This document shows, piece after piece, positions 1-7,641 of a stretch of DNA of 64,000 bases. The notes below the pieces were generated by a model, which did no database searches, was not told where the DNA came from, and saw nothing but the letters and a program-made list of their open reading frames with translations. This DNA comes from JANXUC01 sp964619065. GTDB lineage: Bacteria > Acidobacteriota > Terriglobia > Terriglobales > Acidobacteriaceae. A program made the translations under genes and the position numbers. The first letter of the stretch is position 1; the number at the start of each line of letters is the position of its first letter. The stretch is from contig CAZUCC010000002.1 in NCBI GenBank assembly GCA_964619065.1, positions 124,001-188,000 of the forward strand. The letters run 5' to 3'.

Positions 1-1708
1 TGCGGTCCGACTTCTTAGCTTGCCGTAAAGCTTCTCGGAATTCTGCCAGATCGTTGGCCTTGATGGCGTGTGCTCCCAGGCTGCGGGCGTTGGCAACGTA
101 ATCCACCGGCAGAGGATCCCCATCCAGCTGTTTCGATTCCGCGCCACGAAGGCGAAAGCGCGTTCCAAATCCATTACCCCCCAGCGATTGACTTAAGTTG
201 CCGATGCTGGCAAAGCCGTGGTTGTCTACCAGCACGATGATGAGCTTGATCCGCTCCTGCACAGAAGTGACAATCTCGGCCGGCATCATCAGATACGTGC
301 CATCGCCCAGAAAGACATACACTCCACGGGTGGGATCGGCCATTTTGGCCCCGGTCCCCCCGGAAATCCTAAGCCCCCTGCCGCAATAGCCCGATCCCAT
401 GTGCGACGTGTCGGGTGTGCGCGTGCGCCAAAGTTTATGCAGGTCTCCGGGATGGCTTCCAGCCGCCGAAAGCAAAACATCGCGCGGTTCGGAGGCCTCC
501 CAAAGCGCGCCGATCACTTCACTCTGCGCAGGCAGAGGGCCGTTGTTCAAGTGGAACAGACGTTCGACTTCGCCCCCCCACGCCTCTCTCAAGCTGGAGA
601 TTTGGGCTGCGTAGTCGGGGCAGACATGGTAGTCCTCGAGCACCTTTGCCAATTCTTCTAAAGCGATTTTGGCATCCGCAACCAACGGTATCGCGGAAGC
701 TTTATAGGCATCGAACTCCGCAACATTGATGTTCACAAAACGCACATGCGGATTCTGGAACGCAGTCATTGAGGCGGTCGTAAAATCGGAATAGCGGGTG
801 CCAATTCCGATCACGAGATCAGCATCATGGGCCAGCCGATTCGCTGCAGACGTGCCGGTTGCACCCACCGCCCCGACACACTGGGGATGGTCGTAGGCCA
901 GCGACCCTTTTCCGGCTTGCGTTTCGCCCACCGGAATGCCCGTCTGTGCTGCAAAGTACCCCAGTGCTTGTGACGCCTCGCTATATAACACGCCGCCCCC
1001 GGCGATGATCAAGGGCTTTTGGCTGCCACGAAGGGCTTGCACGGTTCGCCCAAAAGAAACCCGATCGTAATGCGGACGGCGAATCAACCAGACGCGTTTT
1101 TGAAAGAGTTCTTCCGGAAAATCGTAAGCTTCCGCCTGCACATCTTGCGGGAGCGCAAGCGTCACTGCGCCGGTGTCGGATGGGGAGGTCAGCACACGCA
1201 TGGCTTCCGGCAGAGCCGTGACGATTTGCTCCGGGCGGTAGATGCGGTCCCAGTAACGTGAGACCGGGATGAAGCAATTGTTAACTCCAATGTCTTGCGT
1301 CATCGGGGATTCCAGCTGCTGCAAGACGGGCGCAACATTTCTGCGCGCAAAGATATCTCCCGGCAACAAGAGCACGGGTAAGCGGTTGATGGTCGCCAGC
1401 GCCGCTCCGGTGATCATGTTGGTTGCCCCCGGTCCAATCGACGACGTGCAAGCGAAAGTGCGGAGGCGGTTGCTCATCTTGGCATGTCCCGCTGCCAAAT
1501 GTACCGCGGACTGCTCGTTGCGCACCGTGATATATCGAAAATCCGGATTCTGTTGCAAGGCCTGCCCAATTCCCGCAATGTTGCCGTGCCCAAAGATTCC
1601 CAGTACACCGGAAAAGAATGCATTTTCCTTGCGATCGCGCGAGACATACTGGTTTTTCAAAAAGGCGATGATCGCTTGCGCTGTCGTCATCCGCCTTATG
1701 CCGCCCAT
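1..1708 (-). CDS. iolD: 3D-(3,5/4)-trihydroxycyclohexane-1,2-dione hydrolase, IolD (partial, C-terminus outside window)
   Basis: ThDP-dependent enzyme that opens the inositol-derived ring to 5-deoxy-glucuronate in the myo-inositol pathway. My reverse-strand translation is open from the ATG at 1708 to the left edge, about 569 codons, with no stop; the family is usually about 620-650 residues, so roughly the last 50-80 are missing. The catalytic Glu of ThDP enzymes is at about residue 65 (TVRNEQSAVH) and the ThDP/Mg site GDG...N at about 468-496. The start has GGAGGG four bases upstream. It is last in the visible part of the lacI-iolB-transaldolase-iolD operon; any iolE or iolG could lie just outside. 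IolD rather than another acetolactate-synthase relative is favoured by the iolB neighbour. Confidence 0.87.
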   Translation of the reverse strand, partial: MGGIRRMTTAQAIIAFLKNQYVSRDRKENAFFSGVLGIFGHGNIAGIGQALQQNPDFRYITVRNEQSAVHLAAGHAKMSNRLRTFACTSSIGPGATNMITGAALATINRLPVLLLPGDIFARRNVAPVLQQLESPMTQDIGVNNCFIPVSRYWDRIYRPEQIVTALPEAMRVLTSPSDTGAVTLALPQDVQAEAYDFPEELFQKRVWLIRRPHYDRVSFGRTVQALRGSQKPLIIAGGGVLYSEASQALGYFAAQTGIPVGETQAGKGSLAYDHPQCVGAVGATGTSAANRLAHDADLVIGIGTRYSDFTTASMTAFQNPHVRFVNINVAEFDAYKASAIPLVADAKIALEELAKVLEDYHVCPDYAAQISSLREAWGGEVERLFHLNNGPLPAQSEVIGALWEASEPRDVLLSAAGSHPGDLHKLWRTRTPDTSHMGSGYCGRGLRISGGTGAKMADPTRGVYVFLGDGTYLMMPAEIVTSVQERIKLIIVLVDNHGFASIGNLSQSLGGNGFGTRFRLRGAESKQLDGDPLPVDYVANARSLGAHAIKANDLAEFREALRQAKKSDR

Positions 1709-1751
1709 GAATCCCTCCAAATTTCTTGACTCGCAGTCCTTGCTCACGGAG

Positions 1752-1792
1752 GGGCAGGCGCCTCGCCTGCCCAGCGGAGCGAAAAGCTCCGC
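1752..1792. repeat. two tandem hairpins in the transaldolase-iolD gap
   Basis: Two adjacent perfect inverted repeats: GGGCAGGCG-CCT-CGCCTGCCC (1752-1772, 9-bp stem) and GCGGAGC-GAAAA-GCTCCGC (1774-1792, 7-bp stem). Neither is followed by a T-run, so they look like mRNA-stabilising or processing structures, or a REP-like repeat, rather than a full terminator. Confidence 0.6.
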
Positions 1793-1802
1793 ATCTGTTC
1801 CC

Positions 1803-2888
1803 CTAATTCTTGTCGGGGTCCGGCAGCATGAACTCGCGCACAAACGCCAAGAGCTCGTAGTAAGAACCGATAAAGCTGCGCAGTGTACGCGCGCTCGCAC
1901 CATAGGAATCAAATTCGCTCACTGTGAGCCCATCTTCGTCGTACGCGCTGCAAAATTCTGGAAACTTACGGCGCAGCGCGGCCACGATCTGCGGGTCCAC
2001 CGGGTTCTGCATACGATCTTTCACTTCAACATCCGACTCGTTGAACATCACTTGCCAGTCATAAGGAATCGTGAGAGTGAGGTCCCCGCCGATAAGTTCC
2101 GACCAGTGCATGTGGTGACGATAGGCAGCCGCGAGGAGACGGGTGCGATAACCCCGTTGCTGGAAGATGCCATATGCCTTCTTGATCGCAGCGATTCCAG
2201 CCCAATCCATGTGCCCGGGAGTGATAACAATATTTTTCTTTTTGGCGACCACTTTGATCCAGTCATCGAGCCGCCCAATCATGATGGTGCAAACTGGCAC
2301 CATACGAGCCGTGTCGAGCCCCGCTTTTTCCCGGCGATGTAAACCGGCCTCCACTGCTTCCGCTACGGCAATTGCCTGAGGGACCGTGAAGCACACAGTC
2401 GCGTTGATATTCACGCCCTGGAACGTAACTTCTTCGATGGCTGCAATCCCGGCTTTGGTGGCCGGAATCTTAGCGTGGAGATTCGGCGCCAGTCCACCGA
2501 AGTATTCCGCCTGTGCAGCCATCGCATCCGCGTCGCGGTAATACGTCGGATTAGTCTGCATCGACAGCCGTCCCATCTTACCCTTCTCCCTCTCAAAGAC
2601 AGGCAGCAACAGCCGCGACGCCGTGAGTGCCAGATCTTCGATCAGCTTCCAGGAAATTTGCACTTCGCCCCAGGTGGGGTTATTAGCAATGAGTCCGAGC
2701 ACATGCTCGCGCCAGACAGAGAACTCCTTCTTGAGGACAGCCAGCACAATGGTCGGATTGGTTGTCGCTCCCACCGCCCCGTGGGATATCGCATAGGTCA
2801 ACTCGCTCACGGAACAAGAGTCATTCCAGTAGTTCGTGGAAGTGGTTGTTGCCATCAGGTGCAAAGGGCTGAGTCGTTCCGAACTCAC
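1803..2888 (-). CDS. Transaldolase family protein (possible class I aldolase of the inositol-type pathway)
   Basis: 361 residues with transaldolase landmarks: GATTNPTIV at 40-48, the Schiff-base lysine in AKIPAT at K140, and INATVCFT at 161-168. It should form a Schiff base with a keto-sugar phosphate in the cytoplasm. The GTG start at 2888 is preceded by GAGGA eight bases upstream; the in-frame ATG at 2855 has no ribosome binding site. It lies between iolB and iolD, which is not the standard arrangement. I infer it may replace IolJ, the aldolase that splits 2-deoxy-5-keto-gluconate-6-phosphate, but a normal transaldolase reaction cannot be excluded. Confidence 0.85.
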   Translation of the reverse strand: MSSERLSPLHLMATTTSTNYWNDSCSVSELTYAISHGAVGATTNPTIVLAVLKKEFSVWREHVLGLIANNPTWGEVQISWKLIEDLALTASRLLLPVFEREKGKMGRLSMQTNPTYYRDADAMAAQAEYFGGLAPNLHAKIPATKAGIAAIEEVTFQGVNINATVCFTVPQAIAVAEAVEAGLHRREKAGLDTARMVPVCTIMIGRLDDWIKVVAKKKNIVITPGHMDWAGIAAIKKAYGIFQQRGYRTRLLAAAYRHHMHWSELIGGDLTLTIPYDWQVMFNESDVEVKDRMQNPVDPQIVAALRRKFPEFCSAYDEDGLTVSEFDSYGASARTLRSFIGSYYELLAFVREFMLPDPDKN

Positions 2889-2990
2889 GCAGGTGTCCTC
2901 ATTGCGATCCCTTTTCTGCAGTTCTTGTCATCTTTCGCGAAGCGAAAGACCCCCGACCCTCACTACGGTTTTCGATCAGGGTTTCCTAAA

Positions 2991-3821
2991 TCACACCTTC
3001 AGACCGCGCCCTACCAGCGGTAGCCGGGGATCCTTGTCTTTCCAGCTTTTTCGGACCCATGCATAATCGGGATCGTCGGAAGCTGCCATGGAACGGGCGG
3101 ACCCAGCCAGCACGTTCAGGTAGTAAATGTTGTAACCATGCGCTGCCACCACCGGGTGATAGCCTTCCGGAATAAGAACAAGTTCGCCATCGTGGATACT
3201 AAGAGTCACGTCGAGGTGGCGGTTGGAGGTGTAGACCTTTTGAATGGCATAGCCCTCCGGACGATCGATCCTGTAGTAGTAGATTTCTTCGAGATCCACC
3301 TCTCCCGGAGGCTGATGAACATCATGCTTATGCGGCGGATAGCTTGACCAGTTGCCGCTGGGAGTGAAAACCTCGACCACCATGATTTTTTGGGCGGAGA
3401 ACTCAGGCCGCAGGATGTGATTGATTTGCCGTGTAGCGTTGCCACCACCGCGGATCTCGATTTCCACGTCATCGGGCCTTACCAGATGCGCGGGATAAGA
3501 TTCTTCAGCGCGGCAGTAGCAGAATGCCAGTTCACAGTCTGTCTCGGCCATCACCGCAAAGCGGGTCGAAACCGGCAAATACAGAGCATACGGCATGCCA
3601 TCGAAGACGTTCGCGCGCTCCCCAATTTGCTGCCAATTGCCTTGCGAGGATTCCACCGAGCAGCGTCCCCCCAAAACCACAAGCGCTAATTCGTTGTTTT
3701 CGGTCTGACTGGGATAGATCTCTCCCTTGGTCAGCTTGCGCACTTGGAAACTGAGGTGTTCGAAGCCGAAACTCTCAATCCGGTCTGTGAATTTCTCCGG
3801 GCGAACCAGCAGATCGGTCAT
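2991..3821 (-). CDS. iolB: 5-deoxy-glucuronate isomerase, IolB
   Basis: 276 residues, the usual IolB length. IolB converts 5-deoxy-D-glucuronate, the IolD product, to 2-deoxy-5-keto-D-gluconate in the cytoplasm. The double-cupin fold is visible, with the metal-binding motif GNWSSYPPHKHD at 157-168 (H164, H166), a Glu near 178 and GYHPV with H222. Its start codon overlaps the stop of the upstream lacI gene by four bases (3818-3821), which implies translational coupling and one transcript. A gap of about 100 bases separates it from the transaldolase gene downstream. Confidence 0.93.
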   Translation of the reverse strand: MTDLLVRPEKFTDRIESFGFEHLSFQVRKLTKGEIYPSQTENNELALVVLGGRCSVESSQGNWQQIGERANVFDGMPYALYLPVSTRFAVMAETDCELAFCYCRAEESYPAHLVRPDDVEIEIRGGGNATRQINHILRPEFSAQKIMVVEVFTPSGNWSSYPPHKHDVHQPPGEVDLEEIYYYRIDRPEGYAIQKVYTSNRHLDVTLSIHDGELVLIPEGYHPVVAAHGYNIYYLNVLAGSARSMAASDDPDYAWVRKSWKDKDPRLPLVGRGLKV

Positions 3822-4849
3822 GGCGTTTTCTTCGGCGGCGCTGTGGATTCACGGATGATGAGTTCACCCGGCACCTTGACGCTATGGACAGACTCGGATC
3901 CCGCCAGCAAATGAAGTAGAGTTTCCATCGCCATACGACCCATCTGGCGCATGGGCTGGCGAACCGTAGTAAGTGGTGGGTCGGTGTATTGCGCGATGTA
4001 AAGATCGTCAAAGCCAATCAGCGAAATGTCCTCTGGTACGCGGAGACCACTCGTACGAATTTGGCGCAGCGCGCCCAGCGCGGTCATATCGTTGTAGCAA
4101 AAGATGGCGGTGGGCTGCTGAGGAAGAGCGAGCAGTTGCGCCATGGCTCGCATGCCGCCCTCAGGTTTGCCGTCTCCATGCACCATCAGTTCGGGACGAA
4201 ACGGTACATCGGCCACTTCCAATGCACGGCGGTATCCCGCAAAGCGTTCGGTGTCGGACTGGCCGCCATACCGGTCCCCGAGATAAGCAATACGGCGGTG
4301 CCCCAACTCGATCAAATAGCCGGTCGCCTCCCGGCTTGCCTTCGTGTTCGCAATCATCACCGAATGCACGAACTCGCTGGGATGCTGGTTGTTGAGCAGC
4401 ACAATGGGAATGCGCATCTGCTCAATCATCGGGGTGTAGACAGCGCCCGCCCGGGAAGCCGTTACGATGATTCCATCCACACGCCGTTCTTCGAAGGCAC
4501 GCACGACGCGCACTTCGCGTTCCGGGTCCGCATTGGAATTGGCAAGGATCACCGAGAAACCGCGATCGTTGGCGGCGTCTTCGATGCCGCTCACAACTCC
4601 GGCAGCAAAGGGATCAGCGATGGTCGTGACAACCGTTCCCACTGTCCGAGTCTGGCGCGTCACCAGGCTGCGGGCAACTGCGCTCGCGCGGTAACCGGAC
4701 TCCTCGGCGATCCGTCGAATCTTCTCGGCCGTTTTACGATTGATCAAGGGGCTATTTTGCAGCGCCCGCGAGACCGTGGAATGAGAGACGTCGGCCATCT
4801 TCGCTATATCTTTGATAGAAATCGGATTGGCGAAGGAATATCGTCTCAT
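3818..4849 (-). CDS. LacI family repressor of the inositol-type regulon
   Basis: 343 residues from the ATG at 4849. The N-terminal LacI helix-turn-helix is at about 10-55 (ISIKDIAKMADVSHSTVSRAL), followed by a periplasmic-binding-protein-like sensor domain ending in QYTDPPLTTVRQP. A GTG at 4858 would also be in frame but falls inside the operator palindrome, so I prefer the ATG. It is first in the leftward operon, overlapping iolB by four bases. Its own promoter carries the palindrome found at two other promoters here, so autoregulation is likely. The inducer is unknown and is probably an inositol-pathway intermediate or sugar phosphate. Confidence 0.9.
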   Translation of the reverse strand: MRRYSFANPISIKDIAKMADVSHSTVSRALQNSPLINRKTAEKIRRIAEESGYRASAVARSLVTRQTRTVGTVVTTIADPFAAGVVSGIEDAANDRGFSVILANSNADPEREVRVVRAFEERRVDGIIVTASRAGAVYTPMIEQMRIPIVLLNNQHPSEFVHSVMIANTKASREATGYLIELGHRRIAYLGDRYGGQSDTERFAGYRRALEVADVPFRPELMVHGDGKPEGGMRAMAQLLALPQQPTAIFCYNDMTALGALRQIRTSGLRVPEDISLIGFDDLYIAQYTDPPLTTVRQPMRQMGRMAMETLLHLLAGSESVHSVKVPGELIIRESTAPPKKTP

Positions 4850-4852
4850 GGC

Positions 4853-4867
4853 GCACACGTGTGCAAT
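4853..4867. promoter_or_regulatory. LacI operator at the lacI-iolB-iolD promoter
   Basis: GCACACGTGTGC is a perfect 12-bp palindrome at 4853-4864, extended by AAT on one side. It lies between the leftward promoter and the lacI start codon, where bound repressor would block transcription. The same core occurs at 5032 and 9444. Confidence 0.8.
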
Positions 4868-4878
4868 CGTTCCCGCCT

Positions 4879-4908
4879 AACATACTCCTGGCCCTGCATG
4901 CCTGTCAA
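4879..4908 (-). promoter_or_regulatory. Sigma-70 type promoter of the leftward operon
   Basis: On the minus strand, TTGACA (4908-4903), an 18-base spacer and TATGTT (4884-4879). The predicted start is about 4872, just upstream of the operator. Between here and the rightward promoter (about 4909-4999) I see nothing else definable. Confidence 0.7.
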
Positions 4909-4999
4909 TCATTGTTCCGCCTTGGAACGCTCGCGGCATCCTCTACTAATATAGATATTTTAAGTTCCGTGACCCCAGAAACGGGGAACGTTTTTTGCT

Positions 5000-5028
5000 T
5001 TGCCAAACGGGCAGGGGCGCGCTAGAAT
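5000..5028 (+). promoter_or_regulatory. Sigma-70 type promoter of the permease-kinase-GH4 operon
   Basis: TTGCCA (5000-5005), a 17-base spacer and TAGAAT (5023-5028), immediately upstream of the operator palindrome at 5032. The transcript would have a leader of about 200 bases. Confidence 0.7.
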
Positions 5029-5031
5029 GCG

Positions 5032-5047
5032 GCACACGTGTGCAATT
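5032..5047. promoter_or_regulatory. LacI operator at the permease promoter
   Basis: GCACACGTGTGC (5032-5043) followed by AATT, starting three bases after the -10 box and so covering the transcription start. It is identical to the core of the lacI and TonB-receptor operators. Confidence 0.8.
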
Positions 5048-5234
5048 GGGAAAATCACTCAGCATGGCACTTGGGACGGGCGGTGCAGCTGGCAGTTTCT
5101 CAGCATCGACCCTGCGTGCATAGCCCCAGCTTCGGAGGATCGGTAAGCTGCCCTCATCCAGCGTGAACTCGTCGTCAGGTGGCGCATCGAACCTCGACCA
5201 GCGTGCGACCGTGGAGAACGCGGAGTCACAACAC

Positions 5235-6596
5235 ATGGATTTGGAGCGGCCACCATCGCTCGATCGCGGCGTCGGGTTGTTTCAGGCATCCACCGCCAAC
5301 ATGCTCCAGATGATTGGCATTGGGCCGTTCATTACGCTGCCGATTTTGCTGGCCGCAATGCCCGGTCCTCAGGCCTTGCTGGGATGGTTCGTTGCCGGGA
5401 TCATCTCCATGGCGGACGGTTTGGTCTGGGCCGAGCTCGGCGCCGCTATGCCGGGGGTTGGCGGCCCATATCACTACCTCAAACAAGCCTACGGCCCCAA
5501 TGGCTTCGGTAAGCTGATGGCTTTTGTGTACATCTGGGAAACGGTTCTTAGCGCGCCCTTGTCGATTGCCGGCGGAGCTGTCGGAGTCTCCCTCTACTTG
5601 AAGTTTTATTGGCCGTCGATGTCGCTCGGCCCTCAGCGCATGGTGGCCATTGCGGTGTGTCTGGTGTGTACGTTTCTGCTCTACCGTGAGATTCGTTCTG
5701 TCGGGTGGCTGTCGGTGGCCATGTGGGTAGTGGTCATGGCTACTCTGGCCTGGGTCGTGGTCGCCGGGCTGCTGCACTTTCAACCCGCGCGCGTGTTCGA
5801 CTTTCCTCCCAACGCCTTTGACTTTTCCCGCAATTGGTTTATTGGGCTAGGCGGCGCCACGTTGATCGCCATGTACAACTACGGCGGATATTCGAACGTT
5901 TGTCTGTTCGGCGGCGAAGTCAAAGATCCAGCCCGTACCATCCCCAAATCCATCATTTACGCCATTTTTGTGGTCGGACTTCTCTACATCGTGATGAGCA
6001 TTACGATCATCGGCGTCGTCCCCTGGAAGGAAGCCATGACGAGTCCGTACATCATCTCGGAGTTCATCCGGCGGACTTATGGTGGCGGGGCGGCCTTCCT
6101 CATGACCGCATTGATTTTGTGGACCGGCATGGCATCGGTGTTTGCGACCATGCTGGGCTACTCGCGCGTGCCTTACGCGGCGGCTGTGGACGGCCAGTTT
6201 TTTCGGGTATTTGCTCGTGTTCATCCGACGAAGCATTTCCCCAGCTTTTCGTTGTTCTTTCTCGGAGTCACGACTGCGCTGGCGTGTCTATTTACTCTCG
6301 ACGCGCTCATACGCTCCCTGATCGTGATTCAGATCGTCACGCAATATATTGCCCAGGTCGTCGCCGTGACGATGATCCGGCGCTATCGCAAGGACATCGT
6401 TCGTCCCTTCCGAATGTGGCTCTACCCCCTGCCGAGTCTTCTCGCACTGGTTGGCTGGACGTGGATGCTGGTCGGAAGCGGGTGGCAGTATATTGCGCTC
6501 GCTTTCGCCATTCTGCTCTTGGGGGCGGGCGGGTTCTTGCTCCAGGCTAGGCAACGAGAGGAATGGCCCTTTGCCATCGAGAGTGTGCCTGCATGA
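5235..6596 (+). CDS. APC superfamily permease
   Basis: About 453 residues from the ATG at 5235, with roughly twelve hydrophobic segments and the APC-type first helix MLQMIGIGPFITLPILLAAM. It is an inner-membrane transporter of the amino acid-polyamine-organocation superfamily. An in-frame GTG at 5163 would add 24 polar residues; the ATG has GGAG nine bases upstream and is preferred. The gene overlaps the kinase gene by ATGA. Amino acid transporters are unusual in inositol or sugar clusters, so the substrate may be an amino-sugar, an amino-cyclitol or an organic acid. That is inference from context. Confidence 0.82.
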   Translation: MDLERPPSLDRGVGLFQASTANMLQMIGIGPFITLPILLAAMPGPQALLGWFVAGIISMADGLVWAELGAAMPGVGGPYHYLKQAYGPNGFGKLMAFVYIWETVLSAPLSIAGGAVGVSLYLKFYWPSMSLGPQRMVAIAVCLVCTFLLYREIRSVGWLSVAMWVVVMATLAWVVVAGLLHFQPARVFDFPPNAFDFSRNWFIGLGGATLIAMYNYGGYSNVCLFGGEVKDPARTIPKSIIYAIFVVGLLYIVMSITIIGVVPWKEAMTSPYIISEFIRRTYGGGAAFLMTALILWTGMASVFATMLGYSRVPYAAAVDGQFFRVFARVHPTKHFPSFSLFFLGVTTALACLFTLDALIRSLIVIQIVTQYIAQVVAVTMIRRYRKDIVRPFRMWLYPLPSLLALVGWTWMLVGSGWQYIALAFAILLLGAGGFLLQARQREEWPFAIESVPA

Positions 6597-7582
6597 GTTC
6601 CGCTCCGTCACCAAACTCGGCGACCAAGAAGTCCTGCGATGTCGTGGTCTTTGGTGATCTGTTCATCGATCTTGTGATGACAGGTTTTCCTCGCCTGCCG
6701 GAACTGGGGGAGGAAGCGCTGGCCTCGAGCTTGCGGCGCGAGACTGGTGGCGGCGCCTCACACACTGCGTGTGGACTGGCCGTGCTGGGGATGCGCACCA
6801 AAGTGATGGGAGTTGTGGGCGCCGCGGAAGTCGACTGGTTTCGCGCGCGACTCGAGTCCAAAGGAGTCGATACGCAAGCACTGGTTGCGCATCCCAGTGA
6901 ACCGACAGCGATCACGGTTGCCGTCTCCACGGCGCGCGACCGAATCTTCTACACCTACGCCGGGGCAAATCGCTTGCTCCCGGAGTTGCTCACCAATGCA
7001 GATTCGCGGCGGCGGATGGCGGAAGCTCGGCATATCCATTTTGCCCATCTGATCGAGCCGGCGCGTCTCGAAGAGCTCGCGCGATGGCTGCATGCCCAGG
7101 GTTGCACGGTCTCCGTCGATGTGGGTTGGGATGAGGTTTGGCTCGATAGTCTTGCCAGCCTCAACGCCTTGGCGGAAGTCGATTGGTTCTTCCCCAATGA
7201 TCGCGAAGCGCAGCGCATGACGGGGGAATCCGATCCTTACCGGATGCTGCAGTGGTTTCACGGCCACGGGCTGCACGGGGTTGTTCTGAAATTCGGACCG
7301 GGCGGATCCGCCAGCTCTTTCGGCGGCGAGTTTTTGCACCAGCAGGCGTTCCCGGTTGATCCCGTGGAAACGACCGGGGCAGGGGACTGTTTCGACGCCG
7401 GCTTTCTTTACGCCTGGCTGGCCCGGAGAGAACTTAAGGAATGCCTGGCCTGGGGCAATGCCTGCGGAGCACTCTCCACCCGGCACCACGGCGGCATTGC
7501 GGGATTTCCGAGCCGCGAGGAAGTGGAAACCGCACTCCGACAAGTTAGCAGCCTGCGTGCAACGGAGAGTGGTGCAAGGTGA
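6593..7582 (+). CDS. PfkB family carbohydrate kinase (IolC-like role possible)
   Basis: 329 residues from the ATG at 6593, which overlaps the permease stop (ATGA). Ribokinase/PfkB features are TGGGAS at 51-56 and the C-terminal signature ETTGAGDCFDAG at 259-270, with catalytic Asp265. It should phosphorylate a sugar or keto-acid with ATP in the cytoplasm. With IolB and IolD encoded on the divergent strand and the same operator, the obvious candidate substrate is 2-deoxy-5-keto-gluconate, the IolC substrate. Family membership alone does not settle this. Confidence 0.88.
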   Translation: MSSAPSPNSATKKSCDVVVFGDLFIDLVMTGFPRLPELGEEALASSLRRETGGGASHTACGLAVLGMRTKVMGVVGAAEVDWFRARLESKGVDTQALVAHPSEPTAITVAVSTARDRIFYTYAGANRLLPELLTNADSRRRMAEARHIHFAHLIEPARLEELARWLHAQGCTVSVDVGWDEVWLDSLASLNALAEVDWFFPNDREAQRMTGESDPYRMLQWFHGHGLHGVVLKFGPGGSASSFGGEFLHQQAFPVDPVETTGAGDCFDAGFLYAWLARRELKECLAWGNACGALSTRHHGGIAGFPSREEVETALRQVSSLRATESGAR

Positions 7583-7594
7583 AATTTCAGATCA

Positions 7595-7612
7595 GCATGC
7601 CTTCAGGCATGC
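7595..7612. repeat. hairpin between kinase and GH4 genes
   Basis: GCATGCC-TTCA-GGCATGC, a perfect 7-bp stem with a four-base loop in the 59-base intercistronic gap, with no T-run. It probably adjusts mRNA stability between the two genes. Confidence 0.5.
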
Positions 7613-7641
7613 CGTGTGAGATGCGTTTTTGAGGAGGCGAT

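Noticed and set aside
981..1277. 98-residue minus-strand frame within iolD
   Set aside because: It is in a different frame from the continuous iolD translation, which carries clear ThDP motifs; a shadow frame.
1803..2888. Sulfoquinovose-type transaldolase (sulfo-TAL pathway)
   Set aside because: None of the other sulfoquinovose pathway genes are visible nearby, while iolB and iolD are.
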